Shown one piece after another: positions 1 through 7,617 of a DNA stretch of 24,843 nucleotides (the stretch's first letter is position 1; each line of letters begins with the position of its first letter). A model generated the notes under the pieces. That model saw only the letters and a program-made list of their open reading frames with translations. It made no database searches and had not been told where the DNA came from. Both the position numbers and the translations under genes were made by a program. This DNA comes from Deltaproteobacteria bacterium (GTDB lineage Bacteria; Myxococcota_A; JAADFL01): positions 1-24,843 of the forward strand of contig JAADFL010000088.1 in the NCBI GenBank assembly GCA_013152945.1. Direction: 5' to 3'.

Positions 1-201
1 TGTTCGGTGGCTTGGAAGTGGCTGTGATTGCGCTGCCGCAAACACAGGAAAACCACATGGCTGTGGGGTCTGCGCGCCTCTCGGCGCAGTGAGCTCAGGC
101 AACTTCGATCCGAGTTTGCCGCCGAAGGCGGTAAACTCGGGCTAGAACACGGCCAGGTCTTCGAAAGCCGGGGGACGCGGATAATACTGTCGGCGCCGGC
201 T
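1..201. other. non-coding end of window, 3' of the sigma-54 regulator
   Basis: No convincing coding region is visible here. Open frames in this stretch on the plus strand continue antisense through the sigma-54 regulator and look like shadows. The only structure seen is a strong hairpin at 110-140, listed separately, plus a short imperfect GC-rich inverted repeat around 71-89. Confidence 0.5.
110..140 (-). terminator. strong hairpin downstream of the sigma-54 regulator
   Basis: Arms CCGAGTTT-x-CCGCC and GGCGG-x-AAACTCGG form a 14-position stem with one internal mismatch and a three-base loop. It lies about 60 bases past the stop of the minus-strand regulator, so transcript termination or 3'-end stabilisation is the simplest reading. 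No U-tract follows on either strand, so it is not a textbook intrinsic terminator. It could instead be a dispersed palindromic repeat. Confidence 0.4.
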
Positions 202-1584
202 TTATGCCTTGATTCCATACTTGGCGATTTTCCTGACCAGGGTGGTCCTGTGGATGCCCAGTTCCTTGGCGGCCCTTGTCCTGTTGCCGTTGTTTCTTTC
301 GAGCGCCTTTGCCATGGCATCCCTTTCGAGTTCCTCCAGCGGATCGAGTGCATGGAAGGCCCGGGCGTTCCTCCTGGAGGATTCCATGATATGCGGAGGA
401 AGACAATCTATGTCGATGGTGTCGCACTGGCAAAGTATGAAGGCACGCTCGATGATGTTCTCCAACTCCCGTACATTGCCGGGAAAGTTATAGTGAACGA
501 GCAACGAGATGGCCCGGTCGGACATCTTTCGGATATGTTTGCCCGATAACTTCCGGAATCTGTCTATGAAGAACCTTACGAGCAATGGAACATCCTCCAT
601 TCTTTCACAAAGCGGCGGCAGGTCTATCTGCATGACGTTGAGGCGGTAATACAGGTCTTCCCTGAACTGGCCTTGTTCGACCAGCGCTTTTATATCCCTG
701 TTGGTGGCGGCTATTACCCGCACGTCGGCCCTTATCGACCTGTTGGAGCCCAACGGCTCATAAATCCTGTCCTGCAGGAACCGCAGGAGCTTCACTTGCA
801 CCGGCCTCGGTATATCACCGACTTCATCGAGGAAAAGCGTCCCTCCCGATGCCTGGGCTATCCTTCCCTCACGGTCTCTCTTTGCGTCGGTGAATGCTCC
901 CTTGACGTATCCGAAGAGTTCAGACTCCAACAGCGTATCCGGCATGGCGGCACAGTTAACCGGCACGAAAGAATGGTTGCGCCTTGGGCCTTTGTTATGA
1001 ATCGCCCTCGCAATCACCTCTTTCCCGGTACCGCTGGCTCCTGTTACCAGTATGGTGCTGTCACTTTCTGCAAGCAGCGGGACCAGATCAAAGATTTGCT
1101 TAAGCTTGGGATTCTTGCTAACCATGTTCTCGAAACAGAAGCGCATATCCAGGCGTTTTCTCAAGTCCTCGACCTGGCTCATGTCCTTGAATACTTCCAC
1201 GCCTCCAAGGAGTTCGCCCTGGTCCGTGCACAAGGGCGCGGTCGAGATGCTTATGGGAATGGTCTTCTTATCCTTGGTCTCAATGTATACTTCCTGGCCG
1301 GTGATGCGTTTGCCTGATCTGATGCTCTGTTTCAGGGGACATATGGTATCGCAGAGATTGGTCCTGAAAATTTCGGCACACGAGCATCCAAGGACTTCCG
1401 GCTCGGTGTAACCGGTTATCTCCTGGGCGGCACGATTGTAAGAAGTTATGATACCATTTGAATCTACGGTGAAGATACCCTGGCTCACTACGTCGAGTAC
1501 GAGTGGAAAGTACATGGTATCAAGTTTTACATGCTGTGTCTTACCGGGTAAGGCGTCATGTTTCTTGCGGGGATCTTCTATCAT
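202..1584 (-). CDS. PAS-domain sigma-54-dependent transcriptional activator (AAA+ and Fis-type HTH)
   Basis: This 460-residue protein has NtrC-family layout without a receiver domain. A PAS sensor spans about residues 25-135, the AAA+ domain about 150-380, and a Fis-type HTH the last 45 residues. Walker A is GASGTGKE (182-189), Walker B is LFLDE (250-254), and an arginine-finger region FREDLYYRLN is present. The sigma-54-contacting GAFTGA loop reads GAFTDA (229-234), still compatible with activity. The PAS domain carries four cysteines (C67, C69, C78, C82) in a C-x-C-x8-C-x3-C spacing, which could bind an iron-sulfur cluster or act as a thiol switch (inference). The ATG at 1584 is preceded by AGGAGGT five bases upstream. 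It is divergent from the Hmc-like operon, which it probably activates, though no clear -24/-12 promoter was found there. Confidence 0.93.
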   Translation of the reverse strand: MIEDPRKKHDALPGKTQHVKLDTMYFPLVLDVVSQGIFTVDSNGIITSYNRAAQEITGYTEPEVLGCSCAEIFRTNLCDTICPLKQSIRSGKRITGQEVYIETKDKKTIPISISTAPLCTDQGELLGGVEVFKDMSQVEDLRKRLDMRFCFENMVSKNPKLKQIFDLVPLLAESDSTILVTGASGTGKEVIARAIHNKGPRRNHSFVPVNCAAMPDTLLESELFGYVKGAFTDAKRDREGRIAQASGGTLFLDEVGDIPRPVQVKLLRFLQDRIYEPLGSNRSIRADVRVIAATNRDIKALVEQGQFREDLYYRLNVMQIDLPPLCERMEDVPLLVRFFIDRFRKLSGKHIRKMSDRAISLLVHYNFPGNVRELENIIERAFILCQCDTIDIDCLPPHIMESSRRNARAFHALDPLEELERDAMAKALERNNGNRTRAAKELGIHRTTLVRKIAKYGIKA

Positions 1585-1808
1585 GCCTACCTCCTATCGC
1601 CGGTTTATTGTAGCAAAATGCAATAGTGTAGTGCAATAGTGTAGCAACAAAAGACGTTTTTGGTGAATTATGCTGATCTTGGTGATTTTCCAAAAAGCCA
1701 AAAATGTATGGAAATGATTAATAAATTACCATAGTGCCATGGTTGAGTCAAGTATAGTGAAATTGCGGCATGCTATGTGCAACAAGCGTGGCATGAGTTG
1801 GAGGAGGC
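1585..1808. promoter_or_regulatory. divergent intergenic region between the sigma-54 regulator and the redox operon
   Basis: This 224-base AT-rich spacer must hold the promoters of both divergent units. It contains a 13-base tandem repeat close to the regulator (1619-1644). Near the operon, TTGC and GCAA arms flank a GCATGC palindrome at about 1763-1783, and a TATAGT (1755-1760) could be a -10 element without a good -35. No convincing sigma-54 -24/-12 element was found. Confidence 0.4.
1619..1644. repeat. 13-base direct tandem repeat (two units) in the divergent regulatory region
   Basis: TGCAATAGTGTAG occurs twice head to tail at 1619-1631 and 1632-1644, 35 to 60 bases upstream of the sigma-54 regulator start. 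Further TAGCAA-like half motifs flank it. The position suits an activator or repressor site, but no binding protein can be named. Confidence 0.55.
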
Positions 1809-2234
1809 GTGACCAGGAAGGCGGGCATGTTGGCATTATCCACGGGGCAGGCTGCAAGGTACTGCTTCGTGACCCCGGAGACGATACTGAACTGGATCAG
1901 GACCGGGAGACTGTGTGCCCAGAGGACCATGGGCGGGCAGTACAGGATACGGGTGAGGGACCTGAGGAGTTTCCTCAAGGACCATGGCATGAGCACTGAC
2001 CTGCTGGATAAGGACTCGGGCATCGTTCCTTTCTGTTGGGAATATTTCCAGGGCGGTTCCAACCGCCGGACCGATCCAATGGCGGGAGACTGTGACACTT
2101 GCCCGGTAAAATCAGCCAAGGCAAGAGCTTGCCATGAACTTAGGAAGATACTCACTTCCAGCAGTTCTTTACCTCCAGGTTGCAGGGGGTGTGAGTACAG
2201 AACGCGGTACGCGGAAGTAGATGATTGGCCGTGA
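1809..2234 (+). CDS. MerR/excisionase-type HTH regulator with a cysteine-rich C-terminal region
   Basis: The N-terminal 60 residues form an excisionase/MerR-like winged HTH (LSTGQAARYC, then TPETILNWIRTGRL and a wing ending RVRDLRSFLKDHG). The C-terminal half contains C-x2-C-P, a third Cys after nine residues, and CRGC sixteen residues later, a pattern that could hold an iron-sulfur cluster or zinc (inference). It is the first gene of the Hmc-like operon, ending 17 bases before the next start, so it likely senses redox state and controls the operon. The start is uncertain: GTG 1809 sits almost against a GGAGGAGG run, and ATG 1827 (AGGAAGG six bases upstream) would shorten the protein by six residues without losing the HTH. 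Sequence-specific target and signal are unknown. Confidence 0.8.
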   Translation: MTRKAGMLALSTGQAARYCFVTPETILNWIRTGRLCAQRTMGGQYRIRVRDLRSFLKDHGMSTDLLDKDSGIVPFCWEYFQGGSNRRTDPMAGDCDTCPVKSAKARACHELRKILTSSSSLPPGCRGCEYRTRYAEVDDWP

Positions 2235-2251
2235 ATGCCAGGGAGAAAGAT

Positions 2252-3634
2252 ATGGCTGACAAGAAGGAAAATGACCGGGTTTCAGCAACAGTGAAAGTAA
2301 AAGATCTTAGGTGCGATTACCATATCGAACCCTGTGATTCGACTGAAAGGCCCAGGAGGTTCCTCGAGGCTTTTGCCTCGATACTCAAGCATACGAACTA
2401 TGGGTTCGTACTGGATCACTTTTCCAAGAATTCAGCCCATTGCGGCCGGTGTGCCGTGGCGTGTCCGGTATACGAAGTCACCGGCAGGATCGAAGACATA
2501 CCGTGCAGGAGAAGCGACCTGCTACTCCAAGTCTACAGGCGTCACTTTACTCCTTCGGGTAAGTTAAGAGCCAGGCTGCTTGGAGATCCCGGCCTGGACG
2601 ACCGGAAAATAGATGAGATGGCCGAGGCATTCTATAGGTGTACTGCATGCAGGCGATGCAACCTGGATTGTCCCATGGGATTGGATCATGGCCTGATAAC
2701 TCACCTCGGAAGGTACATCTTGAGCGAAATCGGCGTAGTTCCAAAGGCCCTGGTGGTGGCTACCAGGGAACAACTGGAAGGCAAGACAGGCAATACCTCG
2801 GGCATCCCGAAAGCGGCCATGCTGGATACGCTGGAATTTCTCGAGGAGGAACTCGAGGAAGCCACGGGTAAGAAAATTAAATTCCCTGTGGATGTCGAGG
2901 GAGCTGACTTTGCTTTCTTCGTGGCAGTGAGCGATTACCTGCTGGAGCCTGATACCCTCATGGGACAGGCCGCGCTCTTTCATGCCACCGGCGACAAGTG
3001 GACCATAGGCAGCGAAAACTTCGACGGAATAAATTACGGCCTGTTCTACAGTGACTGGATACTCGAGAGGGTGGTTCGGCGCGAGATAGCGGAGGCCAGG
3101 AGGCTCAAGGCAAAGTCAGTCCTGATAGGCGAATGCGGACACGCATCCAGGTCGGCCAAGGGCTTTATTACGACATACAGCGACGGTGATCCATTGCCCG
3201 TATCAAACATCATGCAATACACGGCGCGGGTGATAAAAGAAGGCAGGGTCAAGCTGGACAAGGACAAAATCAAGCAACGTGTTACGTATCACGACCCGTG
3301 CAACCTTGCCAGAAGCGGTTGGATAGTGGACGAACCAAGGTTCATATTGAAATCCTTTGTCAAGGATTTCGTAGAGATGACCCCCCACGGCAAGGCCAAC
3401 TATTGTTGTGGAGGCGGAGGCGGAACAGTATCTCTTGACGAGATTCATCGTTTCAGGATGCAGGTTGCAGGCAGGAAGAAGGCGGAACAACTTAAGGCGA
3501 CGGGTGCGGATATCGTGGTGGCTCCGTGTGCCAACTGCAAGAAGCAGCTTGGGGAAATTATCCAGGAATATGAGTTGGACATGGAAGTGAAAGGTCTGCA
3601 CGACCTGATACTCGAAGCCATCATCCTGGACTGA
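2252..3634 (+). CDS. HmcF/DsrK-like iron-sulfur protein with ferredoxin and CCG domains
   Basis: This 460-residue cytoplasmic protein resembles HdrD, DsrK, TmcB and HmcF. Two [4Fe-4S] sites are visible near the N-terminus: C64-x2-C67-x3-C71-P with C85, and C130-x2-C133-x2-C136-x3-C140-P. The C-terminal CCG (Cys-rich) domain is complete: C350 in HDPC, C385-C386 in YCCGGGGG, and C426-x2-C429 in PCANC, the set that binds the special catalytic cluster in this family. The first CCG repeat lacks its cysteines. There is no membrane segment, so it should dock on the cytochrome b subunit encoded next. ATG 2252 is preferred to the upstream TTG because GGGAG lies six bases before it. The electron partner (a thiol/disulfide carrier or other) cannot be told from sequence. 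Confidence 0.9.
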   Translation: MADKKENDRVSATVKVKDLRCDYHIEPCDSTERPRRFLEAFASILKHTNYGFVLDHFSKNSAHCGRCAVACPVYEVTGRIEDIPCRRSDLLLQVYRRHFTPSGKLRARLLGDPGLDDRKIDEMAEAFYRCTACRRCNLDCPMGLDHGLITHLGRYILSEIGVVPKALVVATREQLEGKTGNTSGIPKAAMLDTLEFLEEELEEATGKKIKFPVDVEGADFAFFVAVSDYLLEPDTLMGQAALFHATGDKWTIGSENFDGINYGLFYSDWILERVVRREIAEARRLKAKSVLIGECGHASRSAKGFITTYSDGDPLPVSNIMQYTARVIKEGRVKLDKDKIKQRVTYHDPCNLARSGWIVDEPRFILKSFVKDFVEMTPHGKANYCCGGGGGTVSLDEIHRFRMQVAGRKKAEQLKATGADIVVAPCANCKKQLGEIIQEYELDMEVKGLHDLILEAIILD

Positions 3635-3666
3635 AAACAGAGACGCGGCAAATGGAGGTTTTTAAA

Positions 3667-4368
3667 GTGGACAACCTGTTGGAACTTGCGAGAGGCCCCC
3701 TTTTCAGGTTGGCATTTGCCCTCATGATCCTGGGGACCATGAGACAAGTCATCTTGACTATTATCGGGTACCTGGAGGCCAGGAAGAAAGCCGGGGACAA
3801 GAACATCAATACAGGCGGCCTTGCGATCGAGACAATCAAGTGGTTGGTGCCTTTTCGGTATGTGAAAAAAAGGGGACTTTACTCCTTGACCTCTTTTTTG
3901 TTCCACATTGGATTGGTGCTTGTCCCTATCTTTTTCGCAGGTCACATAAGGCTTTGGGCCGGGGCGATCGGAATAACATGGCCTGCCCTGCCCGGTCCTA
4001 TCTCGGATTGGCTGGCTTTACTGACCGTGGTAAGCGGGATCGGGCTCATTGCCGGCAGGCTTTGGAACAGCCGGTCAAGGGCCCTTAGCAGGTTCCAGGA
4101 TTGGTTCTTCACGCCGATGATAGTGCTGGTATTCATTACCGGTTATCTCGCCGCACACCCGCAGAGCAGCCCTATCGGATACAGGGAAGTTATGATCGTG
4201 CATGTGCTGGGCGCGGACTTGATAATGCTCCTGTTGCCCTTTTCCAAGCTCATTCACTGCATACTCCTGCCTTTTTCGAGGTACGTGAACGATATGGGAT
4301 GGCGATTCGTGTCAGGCTCCGGCGAAGCTGTCTTGGCAGATTTGGGTAAGGAGGGTAAGCCGGTATGA
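3667..4368 (+). CDS. HmcE/DsrM/NarI-like membrane cytochrome b subunit
   Basis: The 233-residue protein has about five hydrophobic segments and resembles the gamma subunit family of nitrate reductase (NarI), DsrM and HmcE. Candidate b-heme ligands are H80 and H93 in one helix pair and H179 and H197 in the last pair, as expected for two hemes. It should pass electrons between the quinone pool and the CCG protein encoded upstream. GTG 3667 is preferred over the ATG at 3652 because GGAGG (3654-3658) lies eight bases before the GTG and because the resulting N-terminus, MDNLLELARGPLFRLAF, looks typical for this family. The 3' end overlaps the next gene by ATGA, which indicates translational coupling. 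Confidence 0.88.
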   Translation: MDNLLELARGPLFRLAFALMILGTMRQVILTIIGYLEARKKAGDKNINTGGLAIETIKWLVPFRYVKKRGLYSLTSFLFHIGLVLVPIFFAGHIRLWAGAIGITWPALPGPISDWLALLTVVSGIGLIAGRLWNSRSRALSRFQDWFFTPMIVLVFITGYLAAHPQSSPIGYREVMIVHVLGADLIMLLLPFSKLIHCILLPFSRYVNDMGWRFVSGSGEAVLADLGKEGKPV

Positions 4369-5237
4369 CAAAAGCGATACTTACTGATGTAACCAGGTGT
4401 ATTGGCTGTGAAAGCTGCGTCAAGGCCTGTGTCGAGGAGTACCACCTCGGCGAGTACGAAAAATTCCGGTGGGTCCGCGGCGACGGGTTGTCGGCAAGCC
4501 GTTTCTGCTCGGTCCTGCGGAGGCCGGGCAGACTGTACGTAAGAAAACAGTGCAGGCATTGCATTGAACCGGCCTGCGCTTCGGCGTGTCCGGTGGGAGC
4601 CTTGCACAGGTTGCCGAATGGTCCCGTTGTATATGACAAGGAAAAGTGCCTGGGGTGCAGGTACTGCATGATGGCGTGTCCCTACGGCATACCCAGGTAT
4701 GAGTGGGAGTCGCCGGTTCCCGGAATTCGCAAGTGTATTATGTGTTACAAGAGGTTGGAGCAGGGCCGGCAGCCCGCCTGCACAGAGGCATGCCCGGTCA
4801 AGGCCACTATTTTCGGAGACAGGAATGATCTGTTGAATGAGGCCAAGGCCAGGATAAAGGCAAACCCCGGAAAATATAAACATAAAGTCTTTGGTGAAAA
4901 GGAAGTAGGTGGAACCTCTGTGCTCTATATCTCTCCGGTTGACCTAAATTTCCTGTTCCTGGGAGGTGAGAGCAGGACCGAGGTGTTTCCGAAACTGACC
5001 GAGGCGGCGATGCACGCAGTGCCTCCGGTTTTCCTGGCCATGGGTGCCTTGATGGGCGGACTATGGTGGGTCTGCGAACGGCGCGAGAAGAACATGGCCA
5101 AAAAGCGCGGCCCCGATGATCACCGGCCGCCCGGGAACGGGCAAGGCGGGGGAGCAGTTGACACCGAGGGAGATCAGGCCCAACCCGGGGGGACAGCAAA
5201 CCAAGAGACACCCGGTGAGGAGGGACCAGGCAAATGA
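4365..5237 (+). CDS. HmcB/DsrO-like protein with four [4Fe-4S] clusters and a C-terminal membrane anchor
   Basis: This 290-residue protein has the ferredoxin-like subunit layout of the molybdopterin-oxidoreductase and Hmc families. All sixteen cysteines are present in four groups: C12/15/18/22, C63/66/71/75, C95/98/101/105 and C124/127/139/143. A hydrophobic helix at about 214-237 can anchor it in the membrane. A hydrophilic Gly/Pro/Glu-rich tail of about 45 residues follows. No twin-arginine signal is present at the N-terminus, unlike typical periplasmic DsrO, so the iron-sulfur part may face the cytoplasm (inference). GGAGG lies upstream of the ATG. It overlaps both neighbours by ATGA, marking a tightly coupled set with the cytochrome b and NrfD-like subunits. 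Confidence 0.9.
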   Translation: MTKAILTDVTRCIGCESCVKACVEEYHLGEYEKFRWVRGDGLSASRFCSVLRRPGRLYVRKQCRHCIEPACASACPVGALHRLPNGPVVYDKEKCLGCRYCMMACPYGIPRYEWESPVPGIRKCIMCYKRLEQGRQPACTEACPVKATIFGDRNDLLNEAKARIKANPGKYKHKVFGEKEVGGTSVLYISPVDLNFLFLGGESRTEVFPKLTEAAMHAVPPVFLAMGALMGGLWWVCERREKNMAKKRGPDDHRPPGNGQGGGAVDTEGDQAQPGGTANQETPGEEGPGK

Positions 5238-7129
5238 CACGCATAAACAAGTTCAAGGCTGTTATGTGGTTCCTTGTTGGATTCGGTGCGGCCGTGGGAA
5301 TAGCCAGATTCTTGTCCGGACTCGGGGCAACCACGAATCTTACCGACCTGACACCCTGGGGTTTTTGGATCGGTTTCGATGTTATGGGTGGTGTGGCCCT
5401 GGCTGCCGGAGGATTCGTTGTGGCCGCGGTTGTTTACGTCTTTCATCTAAAGGAATTCAAACCTATTTCAAGGGCTGCGGTCCTGACCGCGTTCCTTGGA
5501 TATGTCGCCGTGGTCGGCGGGCTCTTGTTCGACCTGGGACTACCCTGGAACATATGGCACATGATTGTCTATTGGAACCCCGGTTCTCCATTGTTCGAGG
5601 TCGGTTGGTGCGTGATGTTGTATACTACGGTTCTGGCCCTGGAGTTCGCCCCCGTGGTGCTGGAGATGGCCAATCATCCTATACTGGGCCGGATCCATGG
5701 GTTTCTCAAGCGGTTTACTCTGCCCCTGGTAATACTGGGCATTATGCTTTCCACGCTTCACCAGTCCTCCCTGGGATCGCTGGCGTTGATAATGCCGCAC
5801 AGGCTTCCTCCCTTGTACTACACACCGATATTGCCGGTATTGTTCTTCATTTCAGCAGTCGGACTCGGCTTGATGGTAGTCATGGTAGAGGCCTCGGTTA
5901 CATCGTATCTCTATCAAAGGGAACAGGAGACAGACTTGCTTGCCAAGCTCGGAAAGGGAGCATCGGCGGTACTATGGCTGTACTTCGTGGTTAGAATAGG
6001 GGAATTGGCTGTGTCCGGTGAACTCGGCCTGTTGTGGGAAGGCTCGTTCACTTCGAATTTATACATTGTAGAGCTTCTCCTCTCCACTGTAGTGCCTGCG
6101 TTATTATTCCTGCATCCCAGGGTATCCGGCAGCGCAGGGGGCCTTTTCTCTGCAGCGGTAATAGGAGTATTGGGATTCGTGTTGAACCGTACTGCAGTGG
6201 CAGGCCTTGCCATGCAGGCCGGGATTGGCGACCATTACTTCCCGTCATGGATGGAGTTTGCAGTGAGCTTCGCAATCGTCGCTGCAGCGGCCCTGGCGTT
6301 CATGTTCCTGGCGGAAAGGCTCAAGGTCTGGGAGAAACCGGCATTGTCCCCTTCGGACTTTTCCAAGGCCGCGCCTTTGTTGGAACCCAACGGCGAGTTA
6401 TGGGTTCCGGATCCTGCGGCAGGCATATACATGGGCAGGCCGGCCAGGTTGTCCCTGGCTTTCGTGATAGGCGCGGCCCTTGCCTTTGCGATATCACCAT
6501 CCAGGGCGTTCGAGAGTGCCGAGCCCGTACCCAGTCCTGCCAGGCCGGCCCTCGTGTCCTCCGCTGTAATGGTCATCGACGGAGACCGGGATGGAGACTT
6601 TGTACAGTTCGAGCACAACAGGCACATCGCATTCATGGGCGATGATGCCTCCTGCGGCAAGTGCCATCACATGAGGTTGCCCAAAAGCAAGGCCGGACCA
6701 TGTGCCGACTGCCATCGTGATATGGACGGACAAACCGATATATTCAACCATGACGAGCATGCAAGCGGATTAGGCGGAAACAAGGGATGCATGACCTGCC
6801 ACATCGATCCGTACAAGCCCAAGACGAGGGCCGTTGCAGGCCGTTGCTTCGAATGTCATGGCGACATGGTGGCAAAAGGATCGAGGGTAAAACTGAAGAA
6901 TGAGTCATTCGCTGTTCCGGCGCCATCGTACCGGAACGCCATGCACAAGATGTGTATTACCTGCCACCAGGAAAAGGCTGCCAAGAACCCTGCATTGAAA
7001 GGCCTGGACCAGTGTGCCAACTGCCACAGGGTGACTCCCGGCGCATCGGATCCAAAGCATCCTGATTTCGTGCCTGCTTTTAAAGAAAGATACAAGGCTC
7101 AAGATCAGGAAACCGGGCATCCAATCTGA
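5234..7129 (+). CDS. NrfD/HmcC-like membrane subunit fused to a six-heme class III-type cytochrome c domain
   Basis: Residues 1 to about 385 are a polytopic NrfD/PsrC/HmcC-like domain with roughly ten hydrophobic helices, the quinone-site subunit of such complexes. A further hydrophobic stretch at about 405-425 ending SPSRAFES looks like a retained signal or anchor, placing the rest in the periplasm. Residues 474-598 hold six CxxCH motifs (CGKCH, CADCH, CMTCH, CFECH, CITCH, CANCH) with extra histidines such as FEHNRH and FNHDEH placed as in cytochrome c3/c7. In Hmc and Dsr operons the cytochrome is a separate gene (HmcA, DsrJ); here it is covalently joined. At 631 residues the protein is far longer than a standalone NrfD. 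It is the last gene of the operon and overlaps its predecessor by ATGA. Confidence 0.9.
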   Translation: MTRINKFKAVMWFLVGFGAAVGIARFLSGLGATTNLTDLTPWGFWIGFDVMGGVALAAGGFVVAAVVYVFHLKEFKPISRAAVLTAFLGYVAVVGGLLFDLGLPWNIWHMIVYWNPGSPLFEVGWCVMLYTTVLALEFAPVVLEMANHPILGRIHGFLKRFTLPLVILGIMLSTLHQSSLGSLALIMPHRLPPLYYTPILPVLFFISAVGLGLMVVMVEASVTSYLYQREQETDLLAKLGKGASAVLWLYFVVRIGELAVSGELGLLWEGSFTSNLYIVELLLSTVVPALLFLHPRVSGSAGGLFSAAVIGVLGFVLNRTAVAGLAMQAGIGDHYFPSWMEFAVSFAIVAAAALAFMFLAERLKVWEKPALSPSDFSKAAPLLEPNGELWVPDPAAGIYMGRPARLSLAFVIGAALAFAISPSRAFESAEPVPSPARPALVSSAVMVIDGDRDGDFVQFEHNRHIAFMGDDASCGKCHHMRLPKSKAGPCADCHRDMDGQTDIFNHDEHASGLGGNKGCMTCHIDPYKPKTRAVAGRCFECHGDMVAKGSRVKLKNESFAVPAPSYRNAMHKMCITCHQEKAAKNPALKGLDQCANCHRVTPGASDPKHPDFVPAFKERYKAQDQETGHPI

Positions 7130-7243
7130 TCGGCTGAATGGGATTGCATACGACGTTGTAATTGTATTCCACCTGGATGAAGGATTGTAACGGACCGATA
7201 CGGCCCGGGTAAAATGCGGAAATATTATTGGCAACAACTCTTG

Positions 7244-7600
7244 TCAGCGGGTCCTGTGAATCTCCACTCCTGCAGAATCCGCGAACCTCACTGCGCCGGG
7301 TTTTTCAAGCCTGACTGTAACTGAACCTACGTGTGGGTGCTTAAGGCAGATCGTTGCCACGTCTTTTGCAAGGGCCTCGACAGTGAACCTGTATGAGTTC
7401 TCGACGTGCTCCAAGACGTCCTTGGATATCGCCCTGTAATCCACGGAATGCGCCAGGTCGTCTTTCTCGCCCGCCTCGTCTGTCTCGACGAATAATTCTA
7501 TGTTGATGATAATATCTTGCCTGGTCTTACGTTCCCAGTCGTTCACGCCGATTACCGATCTGGCTCTCAAGTTCCTGATAAAAACCTTGTCCATGTTCAT
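7244..7600 (-). CDS. folB: dihydroneopterin aldolase
   Basis: The 118-residue product matches FolB in length and sequence. It begins DKVFIRNLRARSVIGVNDWE, has the VDYRAISKDVLE region that includes the conserved tyrosine, and the FTVEALAKDVA stretch with the active-site glutamate-alanine pair. It converts dihydroneopterin to hydroxymethyldihydropterin in folate synthesis. Three in-frame ATGs lie close together (7603, 7600, 7594). The one at 7600 is chosen because AGGA is five bases upstream. It starts 17 bases after the stop of the SDR gene, so the two form an operon. The protein ends close to the window's only other intergenic gap, with no clear terminator visible. Confidence 0.9.
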   Translation of the reverse strand: MNMDKVFIRNLRARSVIGVNDWERKTRQDIIINIELFVETDEAGEKDDLAHSVDYRAISKDVLEHVENSYRFTVEALAKDVATICLKHPHVGSVTVRLEKPGAVRFADSAGVEIHRTR

Positions 7601-7617
7601 CATTATCCTGTCGGAAT

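Noticed and set aside
28-549. 173-codon open frame on the plus strand
   Set aside because: It is antisense to the sigma-54 activator and crosses the hairpin at 110-140; no domain or ribosome site supports it.
1789-1800. Possible sigma-54 -24 element TGGCATG before the HTH gene
   Set aside because: The -12 TTGC is absent at the required spacing, and the site overlaps the ribosome site.
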